From the NCBI GenBank assembly GCA_947069175.1, contig CAMTDV010000013.1, positions 29,081,857-29,145,856 of the forward strand: a stretch of 64,000 bases of DNA. Direction: 5' to 3'. The position numbers and the translations under genes are program-made. The stretch's first letter is position 1. Every line of letters begins with the position of its first letter. Of the stretch, positions 1 through 11,615 are shown piece by piece. The notes beneath the pieces are model-generated. The model was not told the origin of the DNA, searched no databases, and worked only from the letters and a program-made list of their open reading frames with translations. Source of the stretch: Scalesia atractyloides. Taxonomy: Eukaryota > Streptophyta > Magnoliopsida > Asterales > Asteraceae.

Positions 1-2836
1 AGAGACACGGGCCTTGTCTCTCGCGGGGCGCGAGGGGACTGTGTCTGCAGAAATTTGCTTGGCCTCCACACATATTGCCAAAAACCATTTGATTCTAAAC
101 CATGGACTTCCAAACTGCTATGCCACGTTTTAGGACACTTGTAAGCCCCCTCTAACACTCCCTAACACCTGGCATCACCTCCTTCAAGCTCCCCAACTGT
201 AAATAGGTGCATTAGTTCACCACTTGAACTTGCACCATTCTCATTTATCACTCTATCTCCCTCATCTGGAAGTTCCTAACTGAAAGGAGCATCCAACATA
301 GTTCTATTTCATCCTAGGAATCACTTGTAAGTGTTCCTTTCTCTTGCATTTTCGTTTATAGCCTTTGATAGCCAAAAGTCAAGCGTTTTACGAAAAACGC
401 CATGAATTTCGGTTAAGACCATTAGGGTACAGCCATTGTTCGTAACGAACATGGCTAAGTGATCGTAATAAGGTAGATTTTAATCCTTATTAAGGGCACC
501 TCCTAAAGATCACGTTTGCTAAACCAATTGACGGGTCAAAGTTTTATTATTAAAAAGTCAAACTGGCCAGTTTTCAAAAACTATTATAATCTGAGCTTAT
601 ATATGTTATGAAACATGTTTTGATACTTAAACAAGTTGGTAATAATTATTATAACATGTGAGAACATGTTCAACTCGTCAATTTCAGTTCTAGGGTCGGT
701 CGCAACCGAAAGTCGCAAAGTTTGACTTCTGCTTTGACTTTCGATTCTGACCCGATTTAGATTAGTTATCTACTGATCTAAGGTTGCATTATGATCTATG
801 ATGTAGCATAACCCTCTGAGGTTATATTACATGATCACAATTAGAATCTGAGTTTATGCACAAGTTCCACTATTATGCCATTTTGACTAAAATGCCCCTT
901 TTTCATAAAAGAAGGTTTTAAACGATAATGAACTTGAAAATGAACTACCTACTGATGTAATATCATAAGTAGGATTATTTGGGATGTCAAGTCAGATTGT
1001 ATACTGAGTTTACGTACAAGTTCTTGTGTTATGTCGATAAATGACGATAAAGCTCTTGTGGCTCATAAAATGGTTTTAATCATACTTTTCATATAAAATA
1101 TTTTACCTACTGATATGTTATATTAAATAACATATCTAAAACAATTAAACTTGATCTTAACATCAGTTTTACTAAACTTCGCACAACATCATCATTTTAC
1201 GACATAAATCCGTTTCGGCGCATAGTATGGTTTTAAACCATATTTATCAACCAAGACTTGTTACCTATGATTTTTAAAACTTATTTAAAATATTTTTACA
1301 GTAGGTACATGAATGTAAACTCAGAATCCCAAATGAATTATAAAACTATTTGTAAAATGACCAAAATGCCCATACGGTGCATAGTTTGGTCATAAATGAT
1401 AAATTACACATATAATCAATATCTTACTGAGATTATATCATAAATTAATTATTTTCTAGAATACTTATGATTATAACATTATAATACATTCAAGTTCTTT
1501 TTATACGGTATATAATTACCAAAACGCCCTTATGAGGCATAGTTTCATTTTAAAACCTTAACGGGCATGTAAGTTGATATCCTACTGATATTACAACTTA
1601 TTTAAAGTATAATGGCATATAGAACTTGTTCATGACTCATCCGGTTACCCGATATCGCTTATATGTGCTCGGTTAAGTAGATGTAACTAGTTTACGGAAA
1701 TTAACCGAAACAGGTTTAACCTTATCATTTTAGCCTCAAAATCCAGAATGCTTATGGTTTACCCATGTTATACAAGTCATAGTACTTGTTGGGTTTAAAC
1801 TACATTATATCCGATCATCGCTTAATCTAGCGTATTATACTGTTTTGATCTTGTACGCTAGTTGGTCTAAGTCTATGACTTAAATTAAGACCGTTAGCAT
1901 TTTAATTGGTTAGCTTATACCATAATCCAGACTAGAGCCTTCCGGTAAATGCTATCTACACTTAGTTTATTTTGGATATGGCTGAGATATTAAATCTTGC
2001 ATTTTTAAATCAAGACTAGCTCAGGTTAATACTCTCGACTTATTTTCCCTATACGAGCTTGGGTTACAGTAAATTAGTACCGCTTGGTCGGAAATGGGAT
2101 CAATCGAATGTCGGACTGTGGCTAGTAATCCGCATATTCCATTTTAATCAGTTTTGTTTAATAACTTAAACATTGGGGGTTAACGACCGGGTCCTGGATA
2201 TCCTCAGCTCATTACATTAGTTAATAGCCACGACCAAAGCGCGGGGTGTAGGCATAATGCTCATGCTAAATTATTTTTACCCACTAGTTGGGGATAACTC
2301 CTTCGTGGGTTCATAAGTGGTGTGTACGTTAATCATGTCTCGGTCTCTGTACTGGGCCCTATATGTATGGACAAACATGTGAATCTGTTAACAAGGTTAC
2401 AAGGCTAACTTTCCCAAGTTATAAAAGATTTTTCGTGCCCTGTGCACTTAAAACCATTTTCAAAATATTTTCAAAATGAGTCAGTTGGGTGTATCTACCA
2501 ACGAAAGCTGACGTATTCTCAAAAGACTAAGCTTGCAGGTAAATACGAAATAGGCTGGAAGCTGCTCGGTAGTGATATAAGAGGATCTTGCAAATCCTTA
2601 GATCTGCCCAAAGTATGTTATACACTTTTTATACATCTTACGATCCGTCTGTGGATCTTCTATTACAAGCTGTCTGTATATTATTTTTCGTACTTTGAAC
2701 ATTTGGTTTGTAATAGTAATATAAACACCAAGACTTCCGCTGTGCTGTGCTTAATTGACTATGATGATATTAACTTACGTCACGATATGCCCCACCCAGG
2801 CCCACCGGTGTTTGGTTGTAAATTTCAGGGTGTGAC
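1..2836 (+). mobile_element. Long LTR of a Gypsy-type retrotransposon (left end outside window)
   Basis: No coding capacity is visible. The right edge reads GGGTGTGAC at 2829-2836, the usual 3' close of many Asteraceae Gypsy LTRs, preceded by a C-rich stretch (about 2788-2815) of the kind seen just before such LTR ends. The body contains diverged internal repeats (separate entry). The LTR identity is from recognition of these phrases, not from a matching partner, since the other end lies outside the window. Confidence 0.45.
840..1640 (+). repeat. Diverged tandem motif inside the LTR, period about 160 bp
   Basis: The phrase CCTACTGAT or a close variant recurs near 948, 1107, 1430 and 1583. 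Each copy lies near an 'aaaatgccc/aaacgccc ... gcatagt.tggttttaaa' phrase (for example 890, 1215, 1365, 1530). The copies differ by many substitutions, so the array is old. Confidence 0.5.
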
Positions 2837-4170
2837 CCGCGAGCGAGGGATGTCAGATCAGTGCGAAAAACTTGATTGTTAACCCTATTTAAGCTCCCAA
2901 TTAACCCTAACACATAGAGAAATTATCCCAGACGAATTAGGGCATACGCAGGGTGATTTCAGGGATCAAGAAGCATAGGATTGAAGATTCGAAGCACTGG
3001 GTCAAGAATTCTCGGGTTTCATCATTCGGTTTCTTTGTTTCTTCATTTTGCTTTGATTCAATCATGTCTTGTGAACTTATTACGACTTTTACTTCTGTTA
3101 TTAAGATGATACTTGGCTAGAATTCATGTTGCTACCTAGGTTTTGAGATGATTATTTGATGATGATTGGTTTTTCTTTCAATTTTTGGTAAATATTGATG
3201 AAGTGTGTTGTTCATGAAGTCAGATGTTATGCATGCTTATTACTGATTTAAACTCTTTCATAGTTCCACTTGCGTTTTTATGATGGTATGTCATGTATGA
3301 ATGCTAGTTAGGTCGCTACTGTATGTTTGCGATCAGTTTATGGTTGTTATTATTATACATTATCCGTAGGAACCGTGATTAAGGTTTTGGAGATTTTAAG
3401 TGTTCTTCTTAGTCTAATAGTCATGAGGTGAGGATTAGTTAGGTTTGTCTCCAAAACTAGATGGTTTAGGATCTGATTACGTGTGAGCGGGTCTTCCTTA
3501 ACTGTCTTATGATAGTTGTGTACTTAAATCTGATGAATTGTTCGTAGATTGCCACTTTACACTTTAGAGTGCACTGAGTTGTCCCGCTGTGAGGTAGACC
3601 GTCTCTAGGGTACTTTAGAATTGTTGGATTCGTTGTGAGGTTATTCGACTAACCGGTGGGTTTAACAACTTTTAGGATTCTCTTAGTTGACATTCCCGAG
3701 AAGGTCGAGGATCCCTAGGATTTCCTCTTAGTTTCGTATCATAGATCCCAGTGCCATCTAGTTACCAATACCGTTAGAAAACCATGATTCACGAATATGA
3801 TTCCAAATCTAGGTAGTGCTTTTCCATCATCTGATCTCGTCTCTAGTAAAGTTCGTGTCTTAGTTAGTTTTAGTTAATCTTTTATTAACTGCACTTAGTT
3901 TGTTAGAACCCCCCCTCCCCCCCCCAAAAAACATAAAAACAATTAAATTGAGTTAGTTTAGATAAGCAATCGAGTCTAGTATAAATTTTCAATTGAGTCT
4001 CTTGGGTTCGATACTCAAACTTCTTAGGTTGTACTACATTGATCGGTACACTTGTTGGTTGTGTGTTTTAGGTTTAGAGAATCTTAGTTTATAAATTTAG
4101 AATTTGGATTGTCTAGGTTAGGTTTAAATTAGTTAGTTTTTTTACTAGACCACTTTGTGCACATCAACCC
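2837..4170 (+). mobile_element. Probable retrotransposon leader / untranslated internal fragment
   Basis: A non-coding stretch with a CCCTATTTAAG TATA-like element near 2884, then a long T-rich transcript-like leader. Near 4003-4170 there is wording typical of the 5' internal region of Asteraceae Gypsy elements ('cttgggttcgatactcaa', 'gatcggtacacttg'). No gag or pol frame follows. A C-rich homopolymer block lies at about 3908-3928, followed by an A run. Family assignment is an inference. Confidence 0.35.
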
Positions 4171-4179
4171 CTGCATCTT

Positions 4180-5110
4180 TGCATCCAACCAAAACATCCC
4201 ATACTTTGAGATTGCATACTTTCACCCTTACATTTCTAAAATTTTTATGAAATATCATTTCACCCTCTTCAGTTTCTAATGTTTCAAGTTCACCCGTAGT
4301 TTCGTTCTTTTACTTGAAAAAAATGATTTTCGTACGTGCTAATTTCTATATACGTGTCGGTATAAATTCACGTTTCGACCTAAAGTTTCAGAAGTATGAG
4401 TAGGGTCAAATATAACATGCGCCTTTAGTTTATAATGTTTTAAGTTCACCCTTGTATTCTCGTTCTTTTACTTAAAGAAAGAACGATTTTCCTCTCGTGT
4501 TTTTATATGTATGTGTCGGTACAAATTCACGTTTCACCTAAAGTTTTCAGAAATGATTCAGGTCAATATAATACGTTTCATGCTTATATTCATGTACGAT
4601 TTAAGTTGATCTACGTGTTGACGTAAATAAAAAAGAAACGCTATTTCCACCGTACTTACTTTTTGTACGAAACCTAAATCGGTTCAGATATAACACCTTT
4701 TAATGCTAATTTTTATGTACAGTTTAAGTTGGTCTATGTTTTGAAACGATTTCCTCACTGCTTATTTTTATGTACGTTGGGTCGAATAATATATATTCAT
4801 TATATATGTTTTCAGTTGGTCTACGTTTTGATGTAATAATTATTATACATTTTGACACCACAACGTCTTTACGCAAAGGTAAGATTGATGTAGTGGTTAG
4901 GTTGAACACATTAAACAAACCAACCAGGGTTTGATCCCTTTTTTCTATGGCACAAATTCGATTTACTATACTTTTAATCCAACCGTAATGCTTATATAGG
5001 TAACATTTATATCAGATACGTTGAAACACGTGTTTTTACATGGTGACGTATAACATAATGCTTTGATTAATCCATTCGACGTTTACGTAAAAACCGGTGG
5101 GTCTTATTGC
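4180..5110. repeat. Old intergenic repeat with an internal direct duplication
   Basis: Two direct copies of about 156 bp start near 4271 and 4427; both run from 'tctaatgttt.aagttcaccc' to 'cacgttt.gacctaaagtt'. Further phrases 'gtttaagttg.tctacgttttga' recur near 4605, 4725 and 4815. Similar wording on the opposite strand is found in the TRA1 intron at 56.6-56.9 kb. A tRNA-like B-box phrase (GGGTTTGATCCC) lies at 4928-4939. No gene is visible. Confidence 0.45.
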
Positions 5111-5989
5111 TAGTTTCCTCTTAAAAAACATGTTCTTAATTTGTGTGTGTTTCCACTTTGTGTCGTGTATGCATATGGCACATATATTTGTTAAAGCGAC
5201 AGAAAAAGTTAGTTAATTATGCACTTTTACGCTCTTTGGGCATAATAAGCTCGTTTTCAAGCCGTCGTGTCCTTGATTGTCCTTTATGACATTTGCATGT
5301 GGAAGTAGCTTAGACCCCATGCTTTATTTGGTTACAATTCCCTTTCAATAAGAGATCACGTAATTAGTCCTAACTAAATCATTTAATGACAGATGTGTCT
5401 GACAACCGTAATTGGCTGTACTGATGCGTCCATACTCAATTATGGAACATGGGAGTATCCAAATCTCCTAATGTTTTATTTCCGTTTGGACAAGTAGCTA
5501 AGGATGTTTTGCACCATGATGACTTGTGACATATATGGGTGGGGCTAACACTTATTGTGTTAGTGCTCACCCAGAAGTAATTACCTTTTTAATCAACTGT
5601 GTCGTGTTGAATTGTTTAACCTGAACATGATCCATATATTTATTCATGTCAAAAGCACCAATTATAATTACCAATATAAAGTATTATTAACCAGCTAGAT
5701 GTAGAAAGAGGATAAAGATAATTACGGATGAAAACTAAAGTCATATCTCCTAATTTTGTAAAGATAATTTTAATAAACCAAAACTAATATACTTTCTCTA
5801 CTAGGTCACCCTTAAATTTGGGTAACCCGAACAAATCGTTTTAACCCATTTATATAAACGAGTTGTTGTAAACATGTTAAACATAATGGAGGATTGTAAT
5901 AAATGGGTTGGGTTGGGTAACATGTTTAATTAAAGAGTTGTTATGTCGACGGATTTAATTAATTCGGGACTCCATTACGTAGTTTCTTT
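5111..5989. other. Intergenic spacer, nothing recognised
   Basis: AT-rich sequence with short frames only. A small imperfect inverted repeat (CTAACACTTA / TTGTGTTAG) occurs near 5546-5565. No family recognised. Confidence 0.5.
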
Positions 5990-6665
5990 AAAGGTGAGGT
6001 GGGGAATGGGCAACACATCTCGTTTTGGCTAGATCCTTGGATGTCAAATGAGTCGTTGAAGGATGTGTACCCAAATACTTTTTAAATTAGAGGCTAAAAA
6101 AAGATGTAGTGTGGCGAGCAGGTTAATAAATTCCAACGGATGCAATGCTAGAACTTGGAACCGGACAAAAGTGCCTGACTTTCATCAAAGTCATTGATTT
6201 TAGTTTGCTTATTAGATCCTTAGACTCGGTCTTACTGTCATCTCAGTGGACCAATAGAAATGGATCGGAAAATCTTCGGGCGATTATTCAGTTGGAGCAG
6301 TAAAACGGCTTCTATCAAAAGGGATCAACCATAGCAATAATTATGTCATGAATTGGTGAAAAAGATTCCATTGAAGTGTAACATATACGGATGGAGAGCC
6401 GAAATGGGGAAAATCCCTACGGTATTGGCTCTGAAGAATTGAAACATTAATATTGAGTGGATGTTTGCGACCGAGTTTGGCAACATGTTTCGACGTGGTG
6501 TAAGGTGGCCCCTTTCAGCACAATTTTTTTAGAAGACATTATAAGTGAAATAAAATCGATTGGATATTTATGGATTAGTGGTAGAAGTGAAGCCAGGTCT
6601 TTTTCATGGATTGCTTGGTGTAATTTGGTAATTTGTAAGGTGTCATGTTTTTTGACGCCCCGTTT
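5990..6665 (+). mobile_element. LINE (non-LTR retrotransposon) ORF2 3' fragment, degenerate
   Basis: Translation at 5990 gives the hallmark GEVGNGQHISFWLDPW that precedes the reverse-transcriptase zinc-binding domain of plant LINEs. Around 6355-6440 follows IPLKCNIYGWRAEMGKIPT, the conserved W-R-A and L/IPT region. From 6457 comes the C-terminal block with VWQHVSTWCKVAPF and an IAWCNLV-type W motif. The zinc-binding Cys cluster expected between the last two blocks is missing, and frames shift and stop several times. The upstream reverse transcriptase is absent, as in a 5'-truncated LINE. Confidence 0.75.
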
Positions 6666-8042
6666 TATGGGTTGGTTGGTTTCTAATGAAGTTTACGTTT
6701 ATAAAAAACCCAAACATGACTTGTTTAATTACACATGTTATATATGTCAAGCCGATTAACCAAACACGACAGTTTAATGTTTTATCAAACAAGATGATGT
6801 TATATATGGTTCATGCGGTATACCATATTTACACAACCAACACATAATTATCAGAAGCCAAACCCGGATGGCCAATTGACGCGCCATGGGCCATGTTCAT
6901 GTATACTAATTAAAAGGCTTATTGGTATAGAATTCTTAAGAGTTCGAAATCGATATTTGGAAGAGATAAGTTTGTTATAGATATCAGTCTTGATTGGTCA
7001 TTTGGTGCAAGGTTTATGCTTATCTTGATTTAAATTCTTATTGCACCTACTAAGGTTTTGTAGTCCATCCAACTTGTCAAATAATTAAGCCATTACGATC
7101 CCACCCAATTTAAAACGAAATTGATGTATCAAAAAATATTCCTTCTTTCTACTTTCGTATTTTGCATTGTGTTGTTGAGTTGTTCTAGTCAAAGGTCCAT
7201 AGATGGGTTAACACATGAATCTCTACGATTAGGACCCTAAGCTTATTAAAAAATACGACTATTGTTAGATAATAATGTTCCTTAATAATGTTCTTGTTAG
7301 ATAATAATGTTCTATCTCTTTGTTCAATTTATTTTTTTTGTTTTTGTTTTCATTCTTTTATAGCAATCTCTGTTATATTATTAATATTAACAATAAAAAA
7401 ACAAAATAAACATATCTTGGGAGTTATTTAATCATAAACAAAGTTACAAGGCTGTTTGCATATATTTGCTTATGTGTTACAAAAAGTCAAAATCCAGCCT
7501 AATACCAAAAGTCAGAGTCCACATAAGGATTAGGTTTGAATAAAGGCTGCTTTGTGTACCTGGTTTACTACATATGTTTTGGCCATATGAAGCCTATACA
7601 AGGAAGATATATAGATTGTATTTTTGTAATCTTATAGAACTAATAGGGTTTGCAAAACGTCTTAAAACAAACAAGTTTTATCTTGATCGATCTTATTTGT
7701 CCCCTAATCCACCCCCCCCCCTCGCTTCACCGTTAACACCCCTTTCCTTTCTCTTTCATGTGCCTTTCTCCTGCTCCTTATATCCGCCAGTGATTTCAGA
7801 CCCGGCCCGATCTATGAATTGTCGGTTTCTTATGTTTCCTATCTTAAACTCTTTTGGTTTACAAAATCTTTTTTCTGATTTTGGCATATAACATCCACAA
7901 GTTATATTATCATGTGATAGAAATTATAAACTAATGGATGGATAACAAAATTCTGTGTACAATGTACAATACACAGGCATACATATACATTGAGACATAA
8001 ATGGAAGTAGGCCCACTGGGCCATTGTGTCATAGACTGAGGT
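6666..8042. other. Intergenic spacer
   Basis: AT-rich DNA without a recognised gene. It contains a C-rich run at about 7711-7722. A 105-codon open frame at 7574-7891 has proline-rich, low-complexity composition and no family resemblance, so I do not call it. Confidence 0.5.
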
Positions 8043-8050
8043 AGCAAGGT
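8043..8050. repeat. Left 8-bp target-site duplication of the hAT element
   Basis: AGCAAGGT at 8043-8050 is repeated exactly at 10232-10239, immediately outside the two element ends. An 8-bp duplication is diagnostic of hAT transposition. Confidence 0.9.
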
Positions 8051-10231
8051 TAGAGATGGGCATAATCGGGTTTTATTATTACCCGGAACCAGTTTCAACC
8101 CGGACCCGGTTCTGCTTGGATGTCATTGGAACCGGGTATGGTGTGGAACCGGGTCCAGTTCCTACCCGGGTTCACACCCAAGAATATGGAACCGTGTAGA
8201 ACCGGGTACGGGTATTATGGAACCGGGTATGGTGTGGAACCGGGTATGGTGCGGAACCGGTTTCTGATAGTGTTGGGAACCGGTTCCTGACAGTCAAACC
8301 TGCCATATACTGTTCAGAACCGAATCCTGACAGCCATTTACTGTTCAGAACCGGTTCCTGACAGTCAAAACCTGCCTTTTACTGTTCAGAACCGGTTCCT
8401 GATAAAATGTTACCGTTGGAACCGGTTCCTGATAAATGTTACCGTTGGTGTTTTAATAAAGTTTGTGTAATGTTTCTTTCTATTGTGTTTGTTATGTTTG
8501 ATTTTTATTATTAGTTACATTGATAAATAAAAATAGTAACAATAATCGGTTAAAATTAAAAAACAAATTAATCGGTTACAATATATAAAAAAATTAACCG
8601 GTTACAAAAAAAAATAAAAAATTACTCATAACCGGTTCCAGTAAGATTTTATTTCTTTGATCGTTTACTAGCGGCAGGTGCAACACTTTCCGATGAGTTT
8701 CTCTTAGGTGCGGGTACCTCGGTACAATCGTCGTCCGAATCGTTAGTCTCCACTTCTTCGTCCTCCTCTTCGTCAACAATTTTATGCTCTAACTCAACTT
8801 CTCCACTTCTTTCTTTTCTACTTTTGAAAACATCTTGGAGCATAGCTCTAAATACTATAATAAAATCCGATACAAATTGATCTTTTAAACCGGTTTGCAC
8901 TACTAAGTTAATAATATGTGCAACACATCGTGTGTGAAAAAAAACACCATCAAGTATTGGTTTGTACTTCAACTTTAATTTTTCAATCGCCGTTGTGTTG
9001 TTTGAAGCGTTATCAAAGGATATTGAAAAAATTTTATCTTCTAAACCATATTTAATTATTGTGCCATTTATAATTTTATAAATATTTTCTCCCGTATGAG
9101 GAGAAGGAAACTCGTCAAACGCAATCGTACGCTTCATCATTTGCCATGTATCGGGATCAACCCAATGAGCGGTGACACATATGTACGATTCCGGTAAACC
9201 ATGTGGAGCCGACCACACATCACTAGTTAGGTTTACACTAGTTTTTAAATTCTTAAAAAAAACAATTAAATCTTTTTTGCATTTTCCCGTAAACTTAAAC
9301 AAAGACGTTTTAAAGTGCGACGACTTACATGTTTATAGCGAGGTTGTAGCGTCTCCCGAATAAGATTTGTAAGATCGGGGTCGTCGAAGTGTCCAAACGG
9401 CAACGCTTTTTGTATCACCAACTTCGCCATCCGATCGCGAGCTAATTTTTGCTCATAACGAAAAATGGTACCATCTTTGGATAGTGGAACTTGACCGGAT
9501 GTCATTTCCTTTAAAGCTTTGCAATACTTATTAATATGCTTCGTTAACGTTGAGTTTGATTCCTTGGCTAATAACGATCCACAATGTTTACATTGAGCTT
9601 TTTGCGAGCCGTCACTCATCTCGACCAACTCCCAATTGCTCCAAACTTCCTTACTGCGATTATGATACCATGTTCCAACCACATATGGAACCGATTGATC
9701 TTGAGGAACATTGTTAACGGATTGGGAATTTGCGTTTTTGGAACTCTTTGAGGCCATTTGTTGATTAGAATGTGAAAAAGAACAAGAAAGAAATGTAACA
9801 AGAAGAATAGATATGAGAAATTATGTGCTAAACAATAGATTTCTAAACAATATATATAGAATCGGTTCCAACGGTCAGGAACCGGTTCCGACGGTAACAT
9901 TTTAACGGCTATAACCGGTTCCAACGGTAACATTATAACGGGTATAACCGGTTCCAACGGTAACATTTTAACGGGTATAACCGGTTCCTTCTAGAACTGA
10001 ATTTCCGGGTACTAGTAGGAACCGGGTACGGGTAGGAACCGGGTACGACCCGATTCAAATGGTAAAATTATGGAACCGGGTTGGAACCAACGGGTATTTT
10101 GAACCCGGAACCGGTTCTACTTAATGTCGGGTAGGAACTGGACCCGGTTCCAGTTCGGTTCTACCGGTTCGGGTTCGGAACCGGTTTTTATGCCCATCTC
10201 TAACCGGAACCGGTTTTTATGCCCATCTCTA
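8051..10231 (-). mobile_element. hAT superfamily DNA transposon, 2,181 bp, internally deleted
   Basis: Both ends carry the inverted terminal sequence TAGAGATGGGCATAA (left 8051-8065, right complement ending at 10231) and are flanked by the perfect TSD AGCAAGGT. About 400 bp inside each end is filled with many copies of a GGAACCGG-type motif in both orientations, the sub-terminal repeats to which hAT transposases usually bind. The right end is duplicated: a 29-bp copy of the terminus ends at 10202 and again at 10231, and only the outer one touches the TSD. The minus-strand transposase is truncated and shifted, so the copy is probably non-autonomous. A short relative sits at 23009-23572. Confidence 0.93.
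8649..9757 (-). pseudogene. Truncated BED-finger hAT transposase (RICESLEEPER-like), frameshifted
   Basis: The start codon at 9757 opens a 163-residue frame with a BED-type zinc finger: W39 and W42 aromatics, then C56-x2-C59 ... H74-x4-C79. Near 9272-9278, in an A-rich run of the coding strand, the reading shifts by one base into a second frame that carries the conserved hAT core: TSDVWSAPHGLPESYICVTAHW, FDNASNNT, and FFHTRCVAHIINLVVQ. The family core normally continues several hundred residues to a C-terminal dimerisation (hATC) domain. Here it stops soon after the RCVAHIINL block and ends in an unusual acidic segment (EEEDEEVE, then DSDDD) followed by a basic KRSKK tail. The tail may come from an internal deletion joining distant parts, or from a novel end. 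DNA-binding could survive; catalysis probably not. Confidence 0.85.
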
Positions 10232-10239
10232 AGCAAGGT
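10232..10239. repeat. Right 8-bp target-site duplication of the hAT element
   Basis: AGCAAGGT, identical to 8043-8050. Confidence 0.9.
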
Positions 10240-10343
10240 AGGGTTAGCCCAAAGTGGTATGAACCCATGATTATACAAGCACACCTTCATGCTTACCACC
10301 TTCATGTATGTACCTCCACATGCATTTGCCTCTCAACCTTCAC

Positions 10344-10349
10344 TATAAA
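10344..10349 (+). promoter_or_regulatory. Probable TATA box of the SAUR gene
   Basis: TATAAA within CACTATAAAACCC, about 140 bp before the SAUR start codon. An ACC/CAC-rich microsatellite (about 10368-10435) lies between it and the start and would form the leader. The upstream side of this promoter is only about 105 bp from the hAT element end. Confidence 0.5.
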
Positions 10350-10489
10350 ACCCTCCTTCATCTAATCACCATGACCACCACCACCACCTCACTTCATGTA
10401 ATCACCATCACCATCACCTCCGCCACCACCGCTCCTTCATCTAATAACCACTCTCTTTTTTAGTTTTTTTTCCTCATTATCATACAATA

Positions 10490-10793
10490 ATGGGACTTAG
10501 AAAATCACAAAACAAACAAACACAAGTAACCACGCTCAAGAAGTTCATCAAGAAAGGCTCAAACTTTAGAGATGATGACGGTTACCCCAACCGACGTCCC
10601 TAGAGGACACTTTGTCGTGTACATTGGAGATACAAGAAGTCGATACGTCGTACCCATATCGTGGCTACATCACAAGGGCTTCCAAAGCTTGCTACAACAG
10701 GCCGAGGAAGAGTTCGGGTTCAACCACGAAATGGGATTAACCATTCCTTGTCATGAACAAGATTTCTTGTCCCTCTTATCCGTCATAGGATGA
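10490..10793 (+). CDS. SAUR-family auxin-responsive protein, with a 1-nt frameshift
   Basis: Small Auxin Up RNA proteins are short, intronless plant proteins; many inhibit PP2C.D phosphatases and so activate plasma-membrane H+-ATPases and cell expansion. The family N-terminus (MGLRKSQN, then TTLKKFIKKGS and DDDG) starts at 10490 after an A-rich leader. The conserved core follows from about 10593: VPRGHFVVYIGD, RYVVPISWL, FQSLLQQAEEEFGF, MGLTIPCHE. These two parts lie in different frames: one extra C in the CCCC run at about 10586-10589 makes the upstream frame stop at once, whereas the alternative start at 10572 would drop the basic N-terminus. Without that base the product is about 100 residues, a normal SAUR length, and every other family position looks intact. 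It is therefore either a sequencing slip in a homopolymer or a very young pseudogene. Confidence 0.85.
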
Positions 10794-10980
10794 AATTACC
10801 TTTCAACCCAACCACATTATTCTTTTTTTAATTTATTTTGATTTACTCATCTTTGGATGATGATTTTGAGCAAAAATCATCGTACTTGTTCGAACTTTTT
10901 TCTATTTTTCTCATGTGGTGGTATCACCCTTGGAAAAATACTGTGTAAATTAAAATATTTCAATGTTTGGTCATTTTTTT

Positions 10981-11062
10981 TCATTCAATTGCTAAAAAGT
11001 TAAAAAAAAGTTGTTGTATTATATCATTCAATTGCTAAAAAGTTAAAAAAAATTGTTGTATT
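10981..11062. repeat. Tandem duplication, unit about 43 bp
   Basis: TCATTCAATTGCTAAAAAGT starts at 10981 and again at 11024, each followed by an A run and TTGTTGTATTA. Near-identical copies, so recent. Confidence 0.85.
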
Positions 11063-11467
11063 AAATAGATAGTTCTGTAAAGTGTGCCATTTCTTTTTTT
11101 CTTATTTTATTTAGTATTTTGCTTTCACTTTCCTATTAACAAAAGGGACAATATCCATCTATTCATGGAATGCTAATACTTTCCCAAGGACTCAAATGAG
11201 TATTTAACGACGTAATCAAAAAGGAGGTTAAATAGCTAGAGAGTTTTTGAAAGCAAGAAAATATATAAATAAAGAAAACTTTTTATATCATTTTATTGAA
11301 GATTTAATTGTTACTTATATAATTTCTAAATCATATTCAACATACTCAAACCTTCTATAACTAGCTAATATGATTAACATAGTTATCAACTATTTACAAG
11401 GTTTTACAAAAACAATTAAATTTTTAAAGCGTTTAACTAAAATCAACCTAGTTTAACTTGTTACAAA
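11063..11467. other. SAUR 3' flank, nothing recognised
   Basis: AT-rich sequence between the SAUR gene and the CACTA-like element; no coding or repeat signature beyond low complexity. Confidence 0.4.
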
Positions 11468-11615
11468 CACTACTATAAACCGGGCATTTGCGACGTACAC
11501 GAAACCGTCTCAACCAGCTCTTACTACCATCTTCTTTCCCTTGGCATTATCCGCCATGACCTTTAGCAGTGGATTAGGCCGTCGCAAATGCCCGATGATT
11601 TTATAGCACGTAGTG
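11468..11615. mobile_element. CACTA-type MITE remnant
   Basis: Starts CACTACTATAAA and ends with TAGTG. The inner termini match in inverse orientation (GGGCATTTGCGACG at 11482 and CGTCGCAAATGCCC at 11580). These are the CACTA end and the GACG-type sub-terminal motif. A clean 3-bp TSD is not obvious (AAA versus CAA). Only 148 bp, no coding capacity. Confidence 0.6.

Noticed and set aside
2442..2882. 146-codon plus-strand open frame
   Set aside because: Lies across the LTR end, has no recognisable domain and irregular composition; chance frame.
7574..7891. 105-codon plus-strand open frame with PPPP run
   Set aside because: The proline stretch comes from a C homopolymer; no family resemblance, no gene context.
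8051..10231. Previously undescribed defence or toxin system
   Set aside because: All genes in this window belong to known plant or transposon families; no novel multi-gene system is supported.
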